64,000 nt of DNA from Jannaschia sp. CCS1 (GTDB taxonomy: Bacteria; Pseudomonadota; Alphaproteobacteria; Rhodobacterales; Rhodobacteraceae): NCBI RefSeq assembly GCF_000013565.1, contig NC_007802.1, forward strand, positions 2,108,001 through 2,172,000. The letters are read 5' to 3'. Of this stretch, positions 35,178 through 44,378 are shown piece after piece. The notes beneath the pieces were generated by a model. That model made no database searches. It was not told the DNA's origin and worked only from the letters and a program-made list of their open reading frames with translations. A program made the translations under genes and the position numbers. The number at the start of each line of letters is the position of its first letter. The stretch's first letter is position 1.

Positions 35178-36251
35178 ATGGCCGAGGCCGTTCAACAGAT
35201 CGCAATCCCGGTTGAGGGCGACCGGGAAACACGGGCGCGGATGTGCTTTTTCGGGTTGTTGGGGCTGTTGGGCGTCGTCAGTCTTGCCAGTCTCACCACC
35301 GGTGCGTCGGGGATCTCCCTGGGGGAGGTGTTCAGTACCTGGACCCGCGGGGAGGAGTTGGACCGTGTCACCCGCGCAGTGCTGTTCGACATTCGCATGC
35401 CGCGCCTGATCATGGGCATTCTAGTCGGGGCCGCGCTGGCGGTCTCGGGGGCCGTGATGCAGGGCCTGTTCCGCAACCCGCTGGCGGACCCGGGCCTTGT
35501 GGGCGTCGGCGCAGGGGCGGGTCTCGGCGCGATCATCGCAATCGTTTTGGGGGGGCTGTTGCCAGTCGCGATGCGGGATGTCATCGGCCTCTACCTCGTG
35601 CCGCTGGCCGCGTTCTTTGGCGGATGGGTCACGACGATCCTGCTTTATGTTGTGTCCACGAACCGGGGCAAAACCTCCGTTGCCGTGATGCTTCTGGCCG
35701 GGATCGCGCTTGGCGCGCTGACGGGGGCTTTGTCGGGCATCCTCGTCTATATGGCCGACGATCAGCAATTGCGCGACCTGACGTTTTGGGGCCTTGGGTC
35801 CCTTGCTGGGGCGACATGGGTCAAGCTGTTCATTGCCGCACCGCTGATCATTGCCGCCCTCGCCGCAGCACCGTTTCTGGCCCGCAGTCTCAACGGGTTG
35901 GCCCTGGGAGAAGCCGCTGCATCGCATCTCGGCATTCCCGTCCAGCGCATGAAAGCCATCGCGATCCTCACCGTCGCCGCCGCCGTCGGTGCGGCTGTGG
36001 CCGTTTCGGGCGGCATAGGCTTCATCGGCATCGTCGTGCCGCACCTCCTGCGCATTGCCGTGGGGCCGGACCACCGCTTTCTTCTGCCCAACGCGGCGCT
36101 TCTTGGGGCATCGCTGCTGATCGTGGCGGACATGATCTCGCGCACCATTATTGCTCCGGCAGAGCTGCCCATCGGGATCGTTACGGCAGTCATTGGGGGT
36201 CCGTTCTTCCTTTGGATCTTGCTGCGCAACCGATCCCTTCTGGATCTGTGA
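35178..36251 (+). CDS. hmuU: Hemin ABC transporter permease
   Basis: A 357-residue FecCD-family permease with about ten helices. Family motifs are IRMPRLIMGILVGAALAVSGAVMQ (94-117 region), FRNPLADPGLVGVGAGAGLG and GGIGFIGIVVPHLLRIAVGPDHR. It forms the heme channel with HmuV. The frame starts upstream at 35076. The ATG at 35178, 4 bp after the hmuT stop, is the likely start. Confidence 0.9.
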   Translation: MAEAVQQIAIPVEGDRETRARMCFFGLLGLLGVVSLASLTTGASGISLGEVFSTWTRGEELDRVTRAVLFDIRMPRLIMGILVGAALAVSGAVMQGLFRNPLADPGLVGVGAGAGLGAIIAIVLGGLLPVAMRDVIGLYLVPLAAFFGGWVTTILLYVVSTNRGKTSVAVMLLAGIALGALTGALSGILVYMADDQQLRDLTFWGLGSLAGATWVKLFIAAPLIIAALAAAPFLARSLNGLALGEAAASHLGIPVQRMKAIAILTVAAAVGAAVAVSGGIGFIGIVVPHLLRIAVGPDHRFLLPNAALLGASLLIVADMISRTIIAPAELPIGIVTAVIGGPFFLWILLRNRSLLDL

Positions 36252-36258
36252 GGGCCCC

Positions 36259-37071
36259 GTGCTGACCGTTGAAAACATCGAAGTGACCCTAGGTGCCACG
36301 CCAGTCCTCCACGGCATCGACATGGTGGCGCAGCCGGGGCAGGTGACGGCGATTGTCGGCCACAACGGATCCGGCAAGACCACGCTTCTGCGCGCCATGA
36401 CGCAAGAGACGCCCTACACGGGTACGATCCGGTTAGACGGCGCCGATCTCGCGTCGTTCAAGCCATGGGAACTGGCCACGCGCCGTGCCGTGCTGCCTCA
36501 GGCCTCTCGCATCGCGTTTCCGTTTACGGTGCTGGAGGTCGTGCGTCTGGGCCTTCTGGCGGGCCGCGACGGTGCGCGCAAAGCCTTACCGCAGGAGGCG
36601 CTGGCCCGGGTTGGCCTTTCCGGGTTTGAGGGGCGCTATTATCAAGAACTCTCGGGCGGAGAGCAGCAGCGCGTCCAACTCGCGCGCGTTCTGGCGCAGG
36701 TGTGGGAGCCTGTGCAGGACGGTCAACCCCGCTGGCTGTTCCTCGATGAGCCGGTCTCCAGCCTCGATATCGGCCACCAGCTGGAGGTGATGGAGATCGC
36801 CCGGGAGTATGCGCGGGGTGGGGGCGGGGTGATCGCCGTGATGCACGACCTGAACCTGACGGCCATGTTCGCCGATCACGTGGTTCTTCTGGCCGATGGG
36901 CGGTGCCTGTCTGCCGGACGACCCGCGCAGGTGATGACTGATGTGACCCTTAGTCAGGCCTACGGCTGCACACTTCAGGTCAACACGAGCCCTCCGGGCG
37001 ATGCGACCTATCTTCTGCCCCATCTAGCCCGCCGAACGGGCGGCGCACATCATGCTCGACGAACGGGCTAA
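36259..37071 (+). CDS. hmuV: Hemin ABC transporter ATPase
   Basis: A 270-residue ATPase: Walker A GHNGSGKT (34-41), signature LSGGEQQRVQLARVL, Walker B WLFLDEPVSSLDI and H-loop AVMHDLNLTAM. It energises heme import. The start is a GTG at 36259 (product begins MLTVENIEVTLG). The frame extends farther upstream inside hmuU, which cannot be used. Confidence 0.88.
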   Translation: MLTVENIEVTLGATPVLHGIDMVAQPGQVTAIVGHNGSGKTTLLRAMTQETPYTGTIRLDGADLASFKPWELATRRAVLPQASRIAFPFTVLEVVRLGLLAGRDGARKALPQEALARVGLSGFEGRYYQELSGGEQQRVQLARVLAQVWEPVQDGQPRWLFLDEPVSSLDIGHQLEVMEIAREYARGGGGVIAVMHDLNLTAMFADHVVLLADGRCLSAGRPAQVMTDVTLSQAYGCTLQVNTSPPGDATYLLPHLARRTGGAHHARRTG

Positions 37072-37090
37072 TCCAAGAGGACGGACGCAT

Positions 37091-37405
37091 ATGTATATCG
37101 CAATGAACCGGTTTATCGTTAGATCTGAGAATGCCGCCGCATTTGAGGACCTTTGGCTTGGCCGTGAGAGCCATCTTAAGGACATGGAGGGGTTTGTGGA
37201 ATTCCACATGCTCAAAGGGTCCGCCGCGGATGACGGCATGATCCTATACGCCTCCCACACCGTTTGGGAGAACGTGGACGCCTTCACGGCCTGGACCAAG
37301 AGCATGGCCTTCCGTGAGGCCCATAAAGACGCGGGCAAAACGATGAAACTGCATGAGGGGAGCCCTACATTTGAAGGCTTCGAGACGATCCAGCATATCG
37401 CTTAG
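37091..37405 (+). CDS. Antibiotic-biosynthesis-monooxygenase-fold protein, HmuQ/IsdG-like heme degradation
   Basis: A 104-residue ferredoxin-like ABM-domain protein with MNRFIVRSENAAAFEDLWLGRESHLKDMEGFVEFHMLKG (5-43), SHTVWENVDAFTAWTKSMAFREAHKDAG, and a His/Trp-containing site. IsdG/HmuQ-type proteins of this fold cleave heme to release iron. The end of the hmu operon is the usual place. An AAGAGG site lies before the ATG at 37091, so I prefer it over the 37052 start. Confidence 0.85.
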   Translation: MYIAMNRFIVRSENAAAFEDLWLGRESHLKDMEGFVEFHMLKGSAADDGMILYASHTVWENVDAFTAWTKSMAFREAHKDAGKTMKLHEGSPTFEGFETIQHIA

Positions 37406-37848
37406 CATGCGAAGGCTAACCGACAGATCGCTACTTAGGGCGTCGGGCTCGGATCGGTTCGCCAAGTGGGTCGAGTGAACGTGCCGATGCTGATCCGGTT
37501 CTAACGTCAGTCGCTGCTACCCGTCCGCGGGTCGGATGTGCAATCAGGGCGCCGAAGGTCTTAAGAAGAGCGGTCGAAGACATTCCCGGCAGCAGCGCTT
37601 GGCCCGCCCGGGTCTCCGCTTCGCGTTCCCAACGAGGGGCGTCATCGCGGCGCAAAAAAGAGTTCACTTGAGTAGCGATCCTTTCGTCGCTTCTGAACCA
37701 GATAGACGCTGGCCGGGAGTTTGGATACGGAAGCCGCTTGCCTGTGCGCTGTTTGTGCAATGAATCGTCGAAGTTCGGGAACTTATGGCTATCATCTCGC
37801 AGTCTGGCGTAGGTTTGAACGCCGACACAATTTGAAGACACACAAGAA
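37406..37848. other. Intergenic stretch between heme operon and dusA
   Basis: About 440 bp of lower GC than its neighbours. A minus-strand open frame (37431-37841, 136 codons) has no recognisable domain, signal or ribosome site and is not supported. No terminator with a U-tract was identified after the heme operon. A TTAGC/GCTAA inverted repeat lies at the heme gene stop (37403-37420). Confidence 0.35.
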
Positions 37849-38838
37849 ATGACGTTAAATCAAAATGCTAGGCTGTCCATCGCCCCGATGATGGATTGGA
37901 CCGACCGCCATTGCCGGTATTTTCATCGGCTGATGTCGCGGGATGCGTTGCTTTATACGGAAATGGTCACCTCTGCCGCCGTGATCAATGGTGACCGAAA
38001 TCGGTTGCTGCGTTTTGACCCGGCGGAACATCCTGTCGCGTTGCAATTGGGCGGGTCGGATCCTGCGGAGTTGGCGCACGCGGTGCGGATTGTGCGCGAC
38101 TGGGGGTACGATGAGGTGAATTTGAACGTCGGCTGCCCCTCGGATCGGGTGCAATCGGGGTGTTTCGGGGCGGTCCTGATGCGACAGCCCGATCTTGTGG
38201 CGGAGTGTGTCCGCGCCATGCGCGATGAATGCCCGGTCGACGTGACCGTGAAATGCCGCATTGGGGTCGATGATCAGGACCCGGAGGACGCGTTGCCGCG
38301 TTTCCTGGAGGCCATGGTGACGGCAGGGGTGACGCGCGTGACGATCCATGCCCGCAAAGCCTGGTTGCAGGGGCTGAGCCCGAAGCAGAACCGCGACGTG
38401 CCGCCGCTCGATTATCCCTTGGTTTTCAGGATGAAGCAGATGTTCCCGCAGCTGCATATCTCACTCAACGGGGGGATCGCGACGCTGGAGGAGGCGGGGG
38501 CGCATCTGGAGGACGGGCTCGACGGCGTGATGATCGGACGCGCGGCCTATCACACTCCGGCAGAGGTCCTGTTGCAGGCTGATCAACGCATTTTTGGCCA
38601 TGCAACGCCAGCCCGCAGCGCAGAGGAGGTGGCGCTGTTGATGTTGCCTTACATCGACGCGCATCTGACCGATGGCGGCCGCCTGAACCAGATCACGCGT
38701 CATATTCTGGGCCTCTTTGCAGGGCGTCCCGGTGCGCGTGGCTGGAAGCGCATCCTGTCAGAGGGTGCACACCAGGACGGCGCTGGCCCGGAGTTGGTAG
38801 AGCGCGCCCTGCAAGAGGTCATCACCCGCGCGGCGTGA
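37849..38838 (+). CDS. dusA: tRNA-dihydrouridine(20/20a) synthase
   Basis: A 329-residue FMN enzyme with the Dus family patterns: SIAPMMDWTDRHCRYFHRL, YTEMVTSAAVINGD, catalytic Cys96 in NLNVGCPSDRVQSGCFGAVLM, VTIHARKAWLQGLSPK and GVMIGRAAYHTP. DusA reduces uridine 20/20a in the D-loop of tRNAs. The Ala-rich end and the KAWLQGLSPKQN segment distinguish DusA from DusB. It is directly upstream of a tRNA gene. Confidence 0.92.
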   Translation: MTLNQNARLSIAPMMDWTDRHCRYFHRLMSRDALLYTEMVTSAAVINGDRNRLLRFDPAEHPVALQLGGSDPAELAHAVRIVRDWGYDEVNLNVGCPSDRVQSGCFGAVLMRQPDLVAECVRAMRDECPVDVTVKCRIGVDDQDPEDALPRFLEAMVTAGVTRVTIHARKAWLQGLSPKQNRDVPPLDYPLVFRMKQMFPQLHISLNGGIATLEEAGAHLEDGLDGVMIGRAAYHTPAEVLLQADQRIFGHATPARSAEEVALLMLPYIDAHLTDGGRLNQITRHILGLFAGRPGARGWKRILSEGAHQDGAGPELVERALQEVITRAA

Positions 38839-38890
38839 TCCGATTTGAGATTGCGGGGCGGCAGTGGGGCGGATATACGACCACTTACGC

Positions 38891-38967
<77 letters not shown>

Positions 38968-39100
38968 TTTTCATTCGATAAATCAGATCCTTAATCATCT
39001 ACGCCTTTTGCGGGCGGAGTGCCTACAGGGTGTCTGGGCCGCGATTCCGTATTGGCGGGCGGCCTTTAGGGACCTGCTGACAGGATCGCAGACCCGGGTG

Positions 39101-39247
39101 CGCATCCAAGGGTGGATACCGCCCGCGCATGTGAGCGCCTTAGAAGGCGGTCAGCAGCATGTCACGATCATTCCGCTCAGGCACGTCGCGCAAGCTCTTG
39201 ATGTTAAGCCAGCTGTGCTTTTCGAACATGAAGGGAGCCACGGTTAA
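39101..39247 (+). pseudogene. Remnant of an XRE-family HTH regulator
   Basis: Downstream of tRNA-Arg an open frame ends with HVSALEGGQQHVTIIPLRH followed by VAQALDVKPAVLFEHEGS. This is the C-terminal half of a Cro/C1-type HTH domain (family pattern YVSxLERGxRNxTLxTLxxIAxALxVxPxxLF). The first helices and an N-terminus are missing or frameshifted upstream, so this looks like a broken gene rather than a functional regulator. Its position right after a tRNA hints at an old integration or deletion event. Confidence 0.45.
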
Positions 39248-39392
39248 GTGAATTATCGCCGTACTGTCTGTGGTGCTGTAGAAGCGATGCGACTACGGCC
39301 ATCCATATCGGTTTATCAACGCGTCTTCATCGTGGTTGCTAGCAGCGCGACGGCCCATTCACGCCCGATGCCGATCAGAAGAAAGACCCCGC

Positions 39393-40025
39393 ATGACGTC
39401 CTCTGACATCAAGACCCTGGCGATCTGTGTGGCGTTGGTTGCGGCGCTTGCCTTGTTGCCTGATGCCACGCTCTATCTCGCGCTCATCGCCTTCAGTGTC
39501 ATGCTGGTCCTGCCAAAGGGGCGTGCCTTCCTCAAAACGCTCGGGTTCCGGCAACAGGATAATTGGCTGAAAACGATTGGCCTGGCCGTTGCGGGATGGG
39601 CCGCTGTCATGGCCGTGCAAACTATCGTGGCCAATCTGTTCCCGAACGTCTTCCTTCAGGAAGGCGGTGGGGTCTTCGCAGATGTTGAAGGCAACACGCC
39701 CCTGTTCCTCTATTCCGTCCTGTCCGGCATCGTGATCGGTGGATTTGTCGAGGAAATGCTGTTCCGGGGCTATCTGCTGACGCGCCTGATCCGCATTTTC
39801 GGGGATAACAAGGCCACCACATTCGCTATCGTGCTGGCGACATCGCTCATCTTCGCGTTCATTCATGTGTACCAAGGGGCCGCGGCGGTCGTCCTGACGG
39901 GTATTTTCTCGTTCGTCGTTGGGCTGATTTTCGTGCGCACGAACTACAATCTTTGGCTCGTGATCCTCATTCATTCGCTTTTCAACATCGTGACGTTTAC
40001 CACGCTTTATCTGGGGATCGCGTGA
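39393..40025 (+). CDS. CPBP-family intramembrane metalloprotease (1)
   Basis: A 210-residue membrane protein with several helices. The CPBP/Abi catalytic motifs are FVEEMLFRGYLLTRL (the EExxxR, near residues 128-142), FAFIHVYQG and HSLFNIVTF. These proteases act in the membrane and are often involved in bacteriocin immunity or protein prenyl-type processing, but the substrate here is unknown. The ATG at 39393 follows AGAAGAAAGA. It is paired with a second, dissimilar CPBP gene 31 bp downstream. Confidence 0.82.
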   Translation: MTSSDIKTLAICVALVAALALLPDATLYLALIAFSVMLVLPKGRAFLKTLGFRQQDNWLKTIGLAVAGWAAVMAVQTIVANLFPNVFLQEGGGVFADVEGNTPLFLYSVLSGIVIGGFVEEMLFRGYLLTRLIRIFGDNKATTFAIVLATSLIFAFIHVYQGAAAVVLTGIFSFVVGLIFVRTNYNLWLVILIHSLFNIVTFTTLYLGIA

Positions 40026-40056
40026 TGCGGCGCACAGAGACATTGGACCCATCGCG

Positions 40057-40830
40057 ATGAACAGGCTCTTTTCCATAAACCCTCTGACGGTCGCCATCGC
40101 GGTCGTGGCCGCTTTGATCGGTCTCAGCTTTCTCGTGTCCGATCAAGGGGGTGACATGATCGGCGATCTGCGATTGATCTTCATTGCCTTGCCGATCGCC
40201 ATCATCCTTTACAAAGGCTTCGACGATTTTGTCGGCATCACCCGTAAGACGGCCGAATGGCACCCGCGCTGGTGGCTTCTCAGCCTCCCGTTCCTGTCGG
40301 TCATCGCCCTGAACCTGACCAGCGTGAGCTTCTCCAATCTCCAGTTGAATTTTGGAGAAATCCCGCCAATGCTCTTCGACAACCTCATGGTAGGCTGGAT
40401 CGAAGAAATCTGGCTGCGCGGCATCTTGTTTTACATCTGCTACAAGGCATGGGGTGCGACGCGCGTTGGCCTGATCGCGGCCTGCATCGTTCAGGCTTTG
40501 GCTTTTGGCGCCCTCCATTTCATGAATATCGGGGTAGAGCCCATCGCATTGGTGGGGTTTCAGGTGTTCTACGCGACGGCGATCGGGTTCGGGTTCGGCG
40601 CGCTGATGCTGATGACGCGAAGCATCTGGCCGTCGATCCTTATCCATGCGGGCATCGACCTGGTGAGCGCGGTGGAAGAAACCTTCAATCCCGATTACGT
40701 ACCCGCGACGGAGTTTACCGGGATTCAGATGCTGATCGTTACCGTGATCCTGTTCGCGACCTTCGTGGTGCCGGGCCTCATCTACCTGTTCAAAGTGCCG
40801 ATGCGCAGTGGTGGGACAGAGCCACAATAG
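40057..40830 (+). CDS. CPBP-family intramembrane metalloprotease (2)
   Basis: A 257-residue membrane protein with the motifs WIEEIWLRGILFYI, FGALHFMN and LIHAGIDLVSA of the CPBP family. It is larger than the preceding copy, with different helix spacing, so the pair is not a recent duplication. Co-transcription is likely. Its role is unknown. Confidence 0.8.
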   Translation: MNRLFSINPLTVAIAVVAALIGLSFLVSDQGGDMIGDLRLIFIALPIAIILYKGFDDFVGITRKTAEWHPRWWLLSLPFLSVIALNLTSVSFSNLQLNFGEIPPMLFDNLMVGWIEEIWLRGILFYICYKAWGATRVGLIAACIVQALAFGALHFMNIGVEPIALVGFQVFYATAIGFGFGALMLMTRSIWPSILIHAGIDLVSAVEETFNPDYVPATEFTGIQMLIVTVILFATFVVPGLIYLFKVPMRSGGTEPQ

Positions 40831-41163
40831 GTCTGGCGCCTTTCGGGCGTCATCGCACCTTACACGATCGAACCCCGCGCCCTTCGCGGCCTGGATGGCG
40901 ATCATCCGGCCTCAGGGCCACTGGCAACCCGGCAACCCATCGTCCAAGTTCCGCAGCCTTTGGCCTGCGCTTCAACGTCCTCCATGGCTCGCACTGTGAT
41001 CCTTGCCATCAAATCGATCCTCGTCCGACCCGGTGTTCGCCGAAGCCGCCCGCAAGCGCCTGGAACTCGGCAAGCGGACCCAGGCGAAGGTGACGCCCCT
41101 TGCACCGGCCGTCCGGTTCCTGTTCGGTTGCGCCGATATCGACTGACCCGAAAGGCATCCACG
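40831..41163. other. Intergenic stretch with a possible decayed ORF tail
   Basis: An open tail of 48 codons (41000-41146) with no start encodes FAEAARKRLELGKRTQAKVT and then APAVRFLFGCADID before a TGA at 41144-41146. It looks like the C-terminus of a lost protein but is not recognised. Nothing else coding is supported in these 330 bp. Confidence 0.35.
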
Positions 41164-42150
41164 ATGCAGATCTCCATTTCCGACATTCGCCAAACAGCTG
41201 AGGCCGCGCTTCTGGCCCACGGGGCCGGACCGTTCCAAGCTGCCGAAGTTTCCAAGGCCGTCGCGCGGGCGGAGGAGACGGGGAATATCATCTGCGGGCT
41301 CTATTATCTTGAAAGCTATTGCACGCAGCTGGCGTCGGGTCGTGTTGACGGGATGGTGCAGCCGGAGGTTTCCCAACCAAAGCAGGGGGTTGTTCGGGCG
41401 AACGCACGGTTCGGCTTCGCGCAACCAGCCTTTGCGCGGGCCTTGCCACAGGCAATTGCCGCGGCGCGGGACGTGGGGATTGCCACCCTGACCGTCGCTC
41501 ATGCCCATACCTGCACGTCACTGGGCTATTTCACGGAACAGATCGCGGCAGGCGGTTTGATTGGTATCGGCTTCACCAATGCCTCCGCCATCGTGGTCGC
41601 ACCGGGGGGCAAGACGCCGGTTCTGGGCACGAACCCGATTGCGATGACGATACCGGGGGAGGATGCGCCGCTGATGCATGCTGATTTCTCCACCTCCGCG
41701 GTGGCCTTGGGCAAGATCACCATGGCAAAGGCGGCGGGTGAGGCGATCCCTTTGGGATGGGCCGTCGATGCGGACGGTCAGCCAACGACGGACCCGGACG
41801 CGGCGCTGAAAGGCGCGCTCGTTAGCGCGGCAGGCCCCAAGGGGTGGGCATTCGGATTGCTGGTCGAAGTGATGGCGGCGGGATTGACTGGGTCGGTAAA
41901 TTCAATGGACGTCAAAGGCTTGAAGCTGCCCGATGGTCCGCCCCATGATCTGGGGCAGACCTATATCCTGATTGATCCGGAGGCCCATGGGGGCCTCGAC
42001 ACCATGGCAGCGCGCCTGGCCCGCGTGGCCGATGTCGTGGCCAGTGACGGCGGCACCGGGCGCATCCCCGGTGCGCCGCGTAGGCACATGGATCCGGTGG
42101 ATGTGCCGGACGCGCTCTGGACGTTGGTGACAGAGCTGGCGGAGGCCTAA
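41164..42150 (+). CDS. Malate/L-lactate dehydrogenase-family (Ldh2) oxidoreductase
   Basis: A 328-residue NAD(P)-dependent enzyme of the Ldh2 superfamily: ARAEETGNIICGLYYLESYC, LTVAHAHTCTSLGYFTEQIA (catalytic His region), APGGKTPVLGTNPIAMTIPG and GPKGWAFGLLVEVMAAGLTG. Family members reduce cyclic imino acids (delta1-piperideine/pyrroline-2-carboxylate), 2-oxoacids or ureidoglycolate, and the substrate is not fixed by sequence. The ATG at 41164 follows an AAAGGC-type site. Its end overlaps a tiny convergent ORF by 4 bp. Confidence 0.85.
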   Translation: MQISISDIRQTAEAALLAHGAGPFQAAEVSKAVARAEETGNIICGLYYLESYCTQLASGRVDGMVQPEVSQPKQGVVRANARFGFAQPAFARALPQAIAAARDVGIATLTVAHAHTCTSLGYFTEQIAAGGLIGIGFTNASAIVVAPGGKTPVLGTNPIAMTIPGEDAPLMHADFSTSAVALGKITMAKAAGEAIPLGWAVDADGQPTTDPDAALKGALVSAAGPKGWAFGLLVEVMAAGLTGSVNSMDVKGLKLPDGPPHDLGQTYILIDPEAHGGLDTMAARLARVADVVASDGGTGRIPGAPRRHMDPVDVPDALWTLVTELAEA

Positions 42151-42251
42151 GCCTCTTCACCGCTCTCCGTCTCTTCCCGTTTCGCGGCCGCTTTGCCGGC
42201 GAAATAGGACGCGCCCATCAGGATTGCGGTGGCGATCAGTCGAATGGCCAT
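42147..42251 (-). CDS. Small membrane-anchored protein of 34 residues
   Basis: The peptide starts MAIRLIATAILMGASYFAG and ends in a charged tail KREETESGEEA, that is, one short hydrophobic helix with a basic, then acidic tail. GCGGAG is placed 7 nt upstream of the ATG, and the gene follows msrA after only 3 bp, so it may be the third gene of the msrB-msrA operon. No family known to me. Confidence 0.45.
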   Translation of the reverse strand: MAIRLIATAILMGASYFAGKAAAKREETESGEEA

Positions 42252-42254
42252 AGG

Positions 42255-42764
42255 TTACTCCGCTGCGGTTGATCGTTTCGGAAGCACCCAGTCCGGGCGC
42301 ACGAAATGGCAGGTATACCCGTTAGGAATACGCTCCAGATAATCCTGATGCTCGGGCTCGGCGTCCCAGAACGGACCCGCGGGCTCCACCTCGGTCACCA
42401 CGGCACCGGGCCAAAGACCGGACGCGTTCACATCGGCAATCGTATCCTCGGCAACAGCTTTTTGCGCATCGTCCACATAATAGATGGCGCTGCGGTAGCT
42501 CATGCCCCGGTCATTGCCCTGGCGGTTTGGTGTGGTCGGATCGTGGATCTGGAAAAAGAACTCCAGAATCTGGCGATAGCTGATGCGGGCCGGATCAAAC
42601 AGGATCTCGATCCCCTCCGCATGGGTGCCGTGATTGCGATAGGTGGCATTGGGCACATCACCGCCCGTGTAACCCACGCGCGTGGCCTCAACTCCGGGCA
42701 TTTTGCGGATCAGATCCTGCATGCCCCAAAAGCAACCGCCCGCCAAAACTGCACGTTCCGTCAT
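42255..42764 (-). CDS. msrA: Peptide methionine-S-sulfoxide reductase
   Basis: A 169-residue MsrA with catalytic Cys11 in AGGCFWGMQ, then [21 protein letters not shown] and [24 protein letters not shown] (86-109 region). It repairs the S-epimer of oxidised methionine. It overlaps the msrB stop by 4 nt (ATGA), so both are co-translated. Confidence 0.93.
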   Translation of the reverse strand: MTERAVLAGGCFWGMQDLIRKMPGVEATRVGYTGGDVPNATYRNHGTHAEGIEILFDPARISYRQILEFFFQIHDPTTPNRQGNDRGMSYRSAIYYVDDAQKAVAEDTIADVNASGLWPGAVVTEVEPAGPFWDAEPEHQDYLERIPNGYTCHFVRPDWVLPKRSTAAE

Positions 42765-43210
42765 GCCACGTCCTCCACTTGATCAACATACGCCCCATAG
42801 CCTTCGTTTTCCATGTCGTCGCGATGCACGAACCGCAGTGAGGCGGAGTTGATGCAATACCGCAGACCGCCACGGTCGGCCGGGCCATCGGGAAAGACGT
42901 GGCCCAGATGGCTGTCACCGTGGGTGGAGCGGACTTCGGTCCTGACCATGCCAAGCGAGCTGTCGCGCAACTCGTTCACATGGGCAGGCTCGATGGCTTT
43001 GGTGAAGCTCGGCCAGCCGCAGCCGGATTCGTACTTGTCGGCTGAGGCAAACAACGGCTCGCCCGAGACGATATCGACGTAAATCCCCGGCTCTTTGTTA
43101 TACAACAGCTCTCCCGTGCCCGGACGCTCCGTCGCGTCTTGCTGTGTGACGCGGAACTGCTCGGGCGTCAGGGTGGCGATCACGTCGGGGTCTTTGGTGT
43201 AAGTGGTCAT
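42761..43210 (-). CDS. msrB: Peptide methionine-R-sulfoxide reductase
   Basis: A 149-residue MsrB with catalytic Cys119 in [13 protein letters not shown] and a second Cys64 in SGCGWPSF as the likely resolving residue. The two CxxC zinc motifs found in many MsrB proteins are absent ([11 protein letters not shown] instead of YxCxxCxxxLF), so it is a zinc-free type. The long frame extends to 43408. The ATG at 43210 with GGAG before it is the start. Confidence 0.92.
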   Translation of the reverse strand: MTTYTKDPDVIATLTPEQFRVTQQDATERPGTGELLYNKEPGIYVDIVSGEPLFASADKYESGCGWPSFTKAIEPAHVNELRDSSLGMVRTEVRSTHGDSHLGHVFPDGPADRGGLRYCINSASLRFVHRDDMENEGYGAYVDQVEDVA

Positions 43211-43297
43211 GGAGCCTCCGCTATCTTGGTTCACAAGATATGGGGGTGGCGGGGGATTTGTCCAAGGGCGTGTTCGACAGGGGGCGTCAAACGAAAA

Positions 43298-43321
43298 CGC
43301 CCCGGGCCGGAGCGCGGGGCG
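43298..43321 (-). terminator. Rho-independent terminator after the M15-type peptidase gene
   Basis: Arms CGCCCCG (43298-43304) and CGGGGCG (43315-43321) with a 10-nt loop. On the minus strand it is followed by TTTTCGTTTG. It lies 95 bp past the peptidase stop and before msrB. Confidence 0.6.
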
Positions 43322-43416
43322 ACGTGGTGTCAGAGATGGACGGGCAGGGGCGGGGAACCGATGATGATGTGGCGCGTTGCACCTGCATGATGCGACGCGT
43401 GACCTCAAAGGCTCTG

Positions 43417-43974
43417 TCAGCCACCCCAGCTGCGAACCGGGCCGCAGTCCATGTGGACGAAGTTGGAGCGGGAGTAGCGACCGACGCCGCCTGCATTGCA
43501 GGATCGCGCCGCGTTGAACACCTGCGTGACCGAGCGGGATTGCATCTGAAGGTCCGCCGCCTCGCCAACCATGTGGCGGGAGTTCCGCGCAACACCGGAC
43601 GACCGGCGCCGCAACATCGCGTTGGTCTCGGGCGAGCGGTAGCCGGACAGAAGCGTGTAAGGCTCACTCGTCTCAAGAAGATTATGCGCGGCGGCCATGA
43701 TGTCGATGGTGCCGATGTTGATGTCGATCACGCCATCGGTGCGCCAATCGCGCATGAAGTAGTTCACTTCGTCCAATGCGGGCGCGATATAGTCACCCTC
43801 AATCCAGTAGATCATGTTGAGGCTTTCGCCCGCACGACCATTATACATCTGGAGTTTCCGGATATCGCCAGCGCCTCTCAAAAGGCCTGTCGCGTTGGCC
43901 ATGACCGGCGCGGCGGCAACAGTCGTGGCTGCGAACGCCCGAATAAGCGAGCGTCGAGTAAGTTGTGTCGTCAT
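43417..43974 (-). CDS. YcbK/DUF882-family M15-type murein peptidase, Tat-exported
   Basis: A 185-residue protein with a twin-arginine signal ([23 protein letters not shown]). The metallo-peptidase-like domain has [37 protein letters not shown] (the SxHxxGxAxD-type His/Asp zinc site) and [14 protein letters not shown] at the end. E. coli YcbK (MepK) trims 3-3 peptidoglycan crosslinks made by LdtD. The adjacency to an L,D-transpeptidase repeats that pairing. The ATG at 43974 starts the Tat signal. Confidence 0.85.
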   Translation of the reverse strand: MTTQLTRRSLIRAFAATTVAAAPVMANATGLLRGAGDIRKLQMYNGRAGESLNMIYWIEGDYIAPALDEVNYFMRDWRTDGVIDINIGTIDIMAAAHNLLETSEPYTLLSGYRSPETNAMLRRRSSGVARNSRHMVGEAADLQMQSRSVTQVFNAARSCNAGGVGRYSRSNFVHMDCGPVRSWGG

Positions 43975-44378
43975 GGGTGTTTGCCCCTTTTTACTGCCCG
44001 TTCTGTTCAGCACGTCAGGCCGTTTGTCCGAACGGCCCTCACCAAATCGTGCACTGTCCCCACAGGCGTAGTGTGGGTGGAATGACACAATCGAAACTTT
44101 TCTGGAAGTGCTATCGCGCTCCTTCGCTGTTGAAACCCGATTCTCGGCGATTTTCTGCCGGTTTAGCGGGCCCTTACTGGCATATGTCAGCCAGTTTCGT
44201 GATCACGATGGCCGAAATGGCGATCTCGGAAATCGCCACAAGGCGGGAAATCCACCGTTGCATGATTGAAACTACAGTGAAAATCTTACGAAAACGTGAA
44301 TGGACTTAGCGGTAGCATCACGCGAGTGTGAGCGCTATTAACGGCTGCCAACGTATTTGACCCGGGGAAAAGAGTAAC
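43975..44378. other. Divergent promoter region of peptidase and L,D-transpeptidase genes
   Basis: About 400 bp between two divergent cell-wall genes. No coding frame is supported. AT-rich patches near 44280-44345 could hold the promoter of the transpeptidase, but no consensus -35/-10 pair or operator palindrome stands out. Confidence 0.4.

Noticed and set aside
37431-37841. 136-codon minus-strand frame upstream of dusA
   Set aside because: No start signals, no family, composition unlike neighbours; not supported as a gene.
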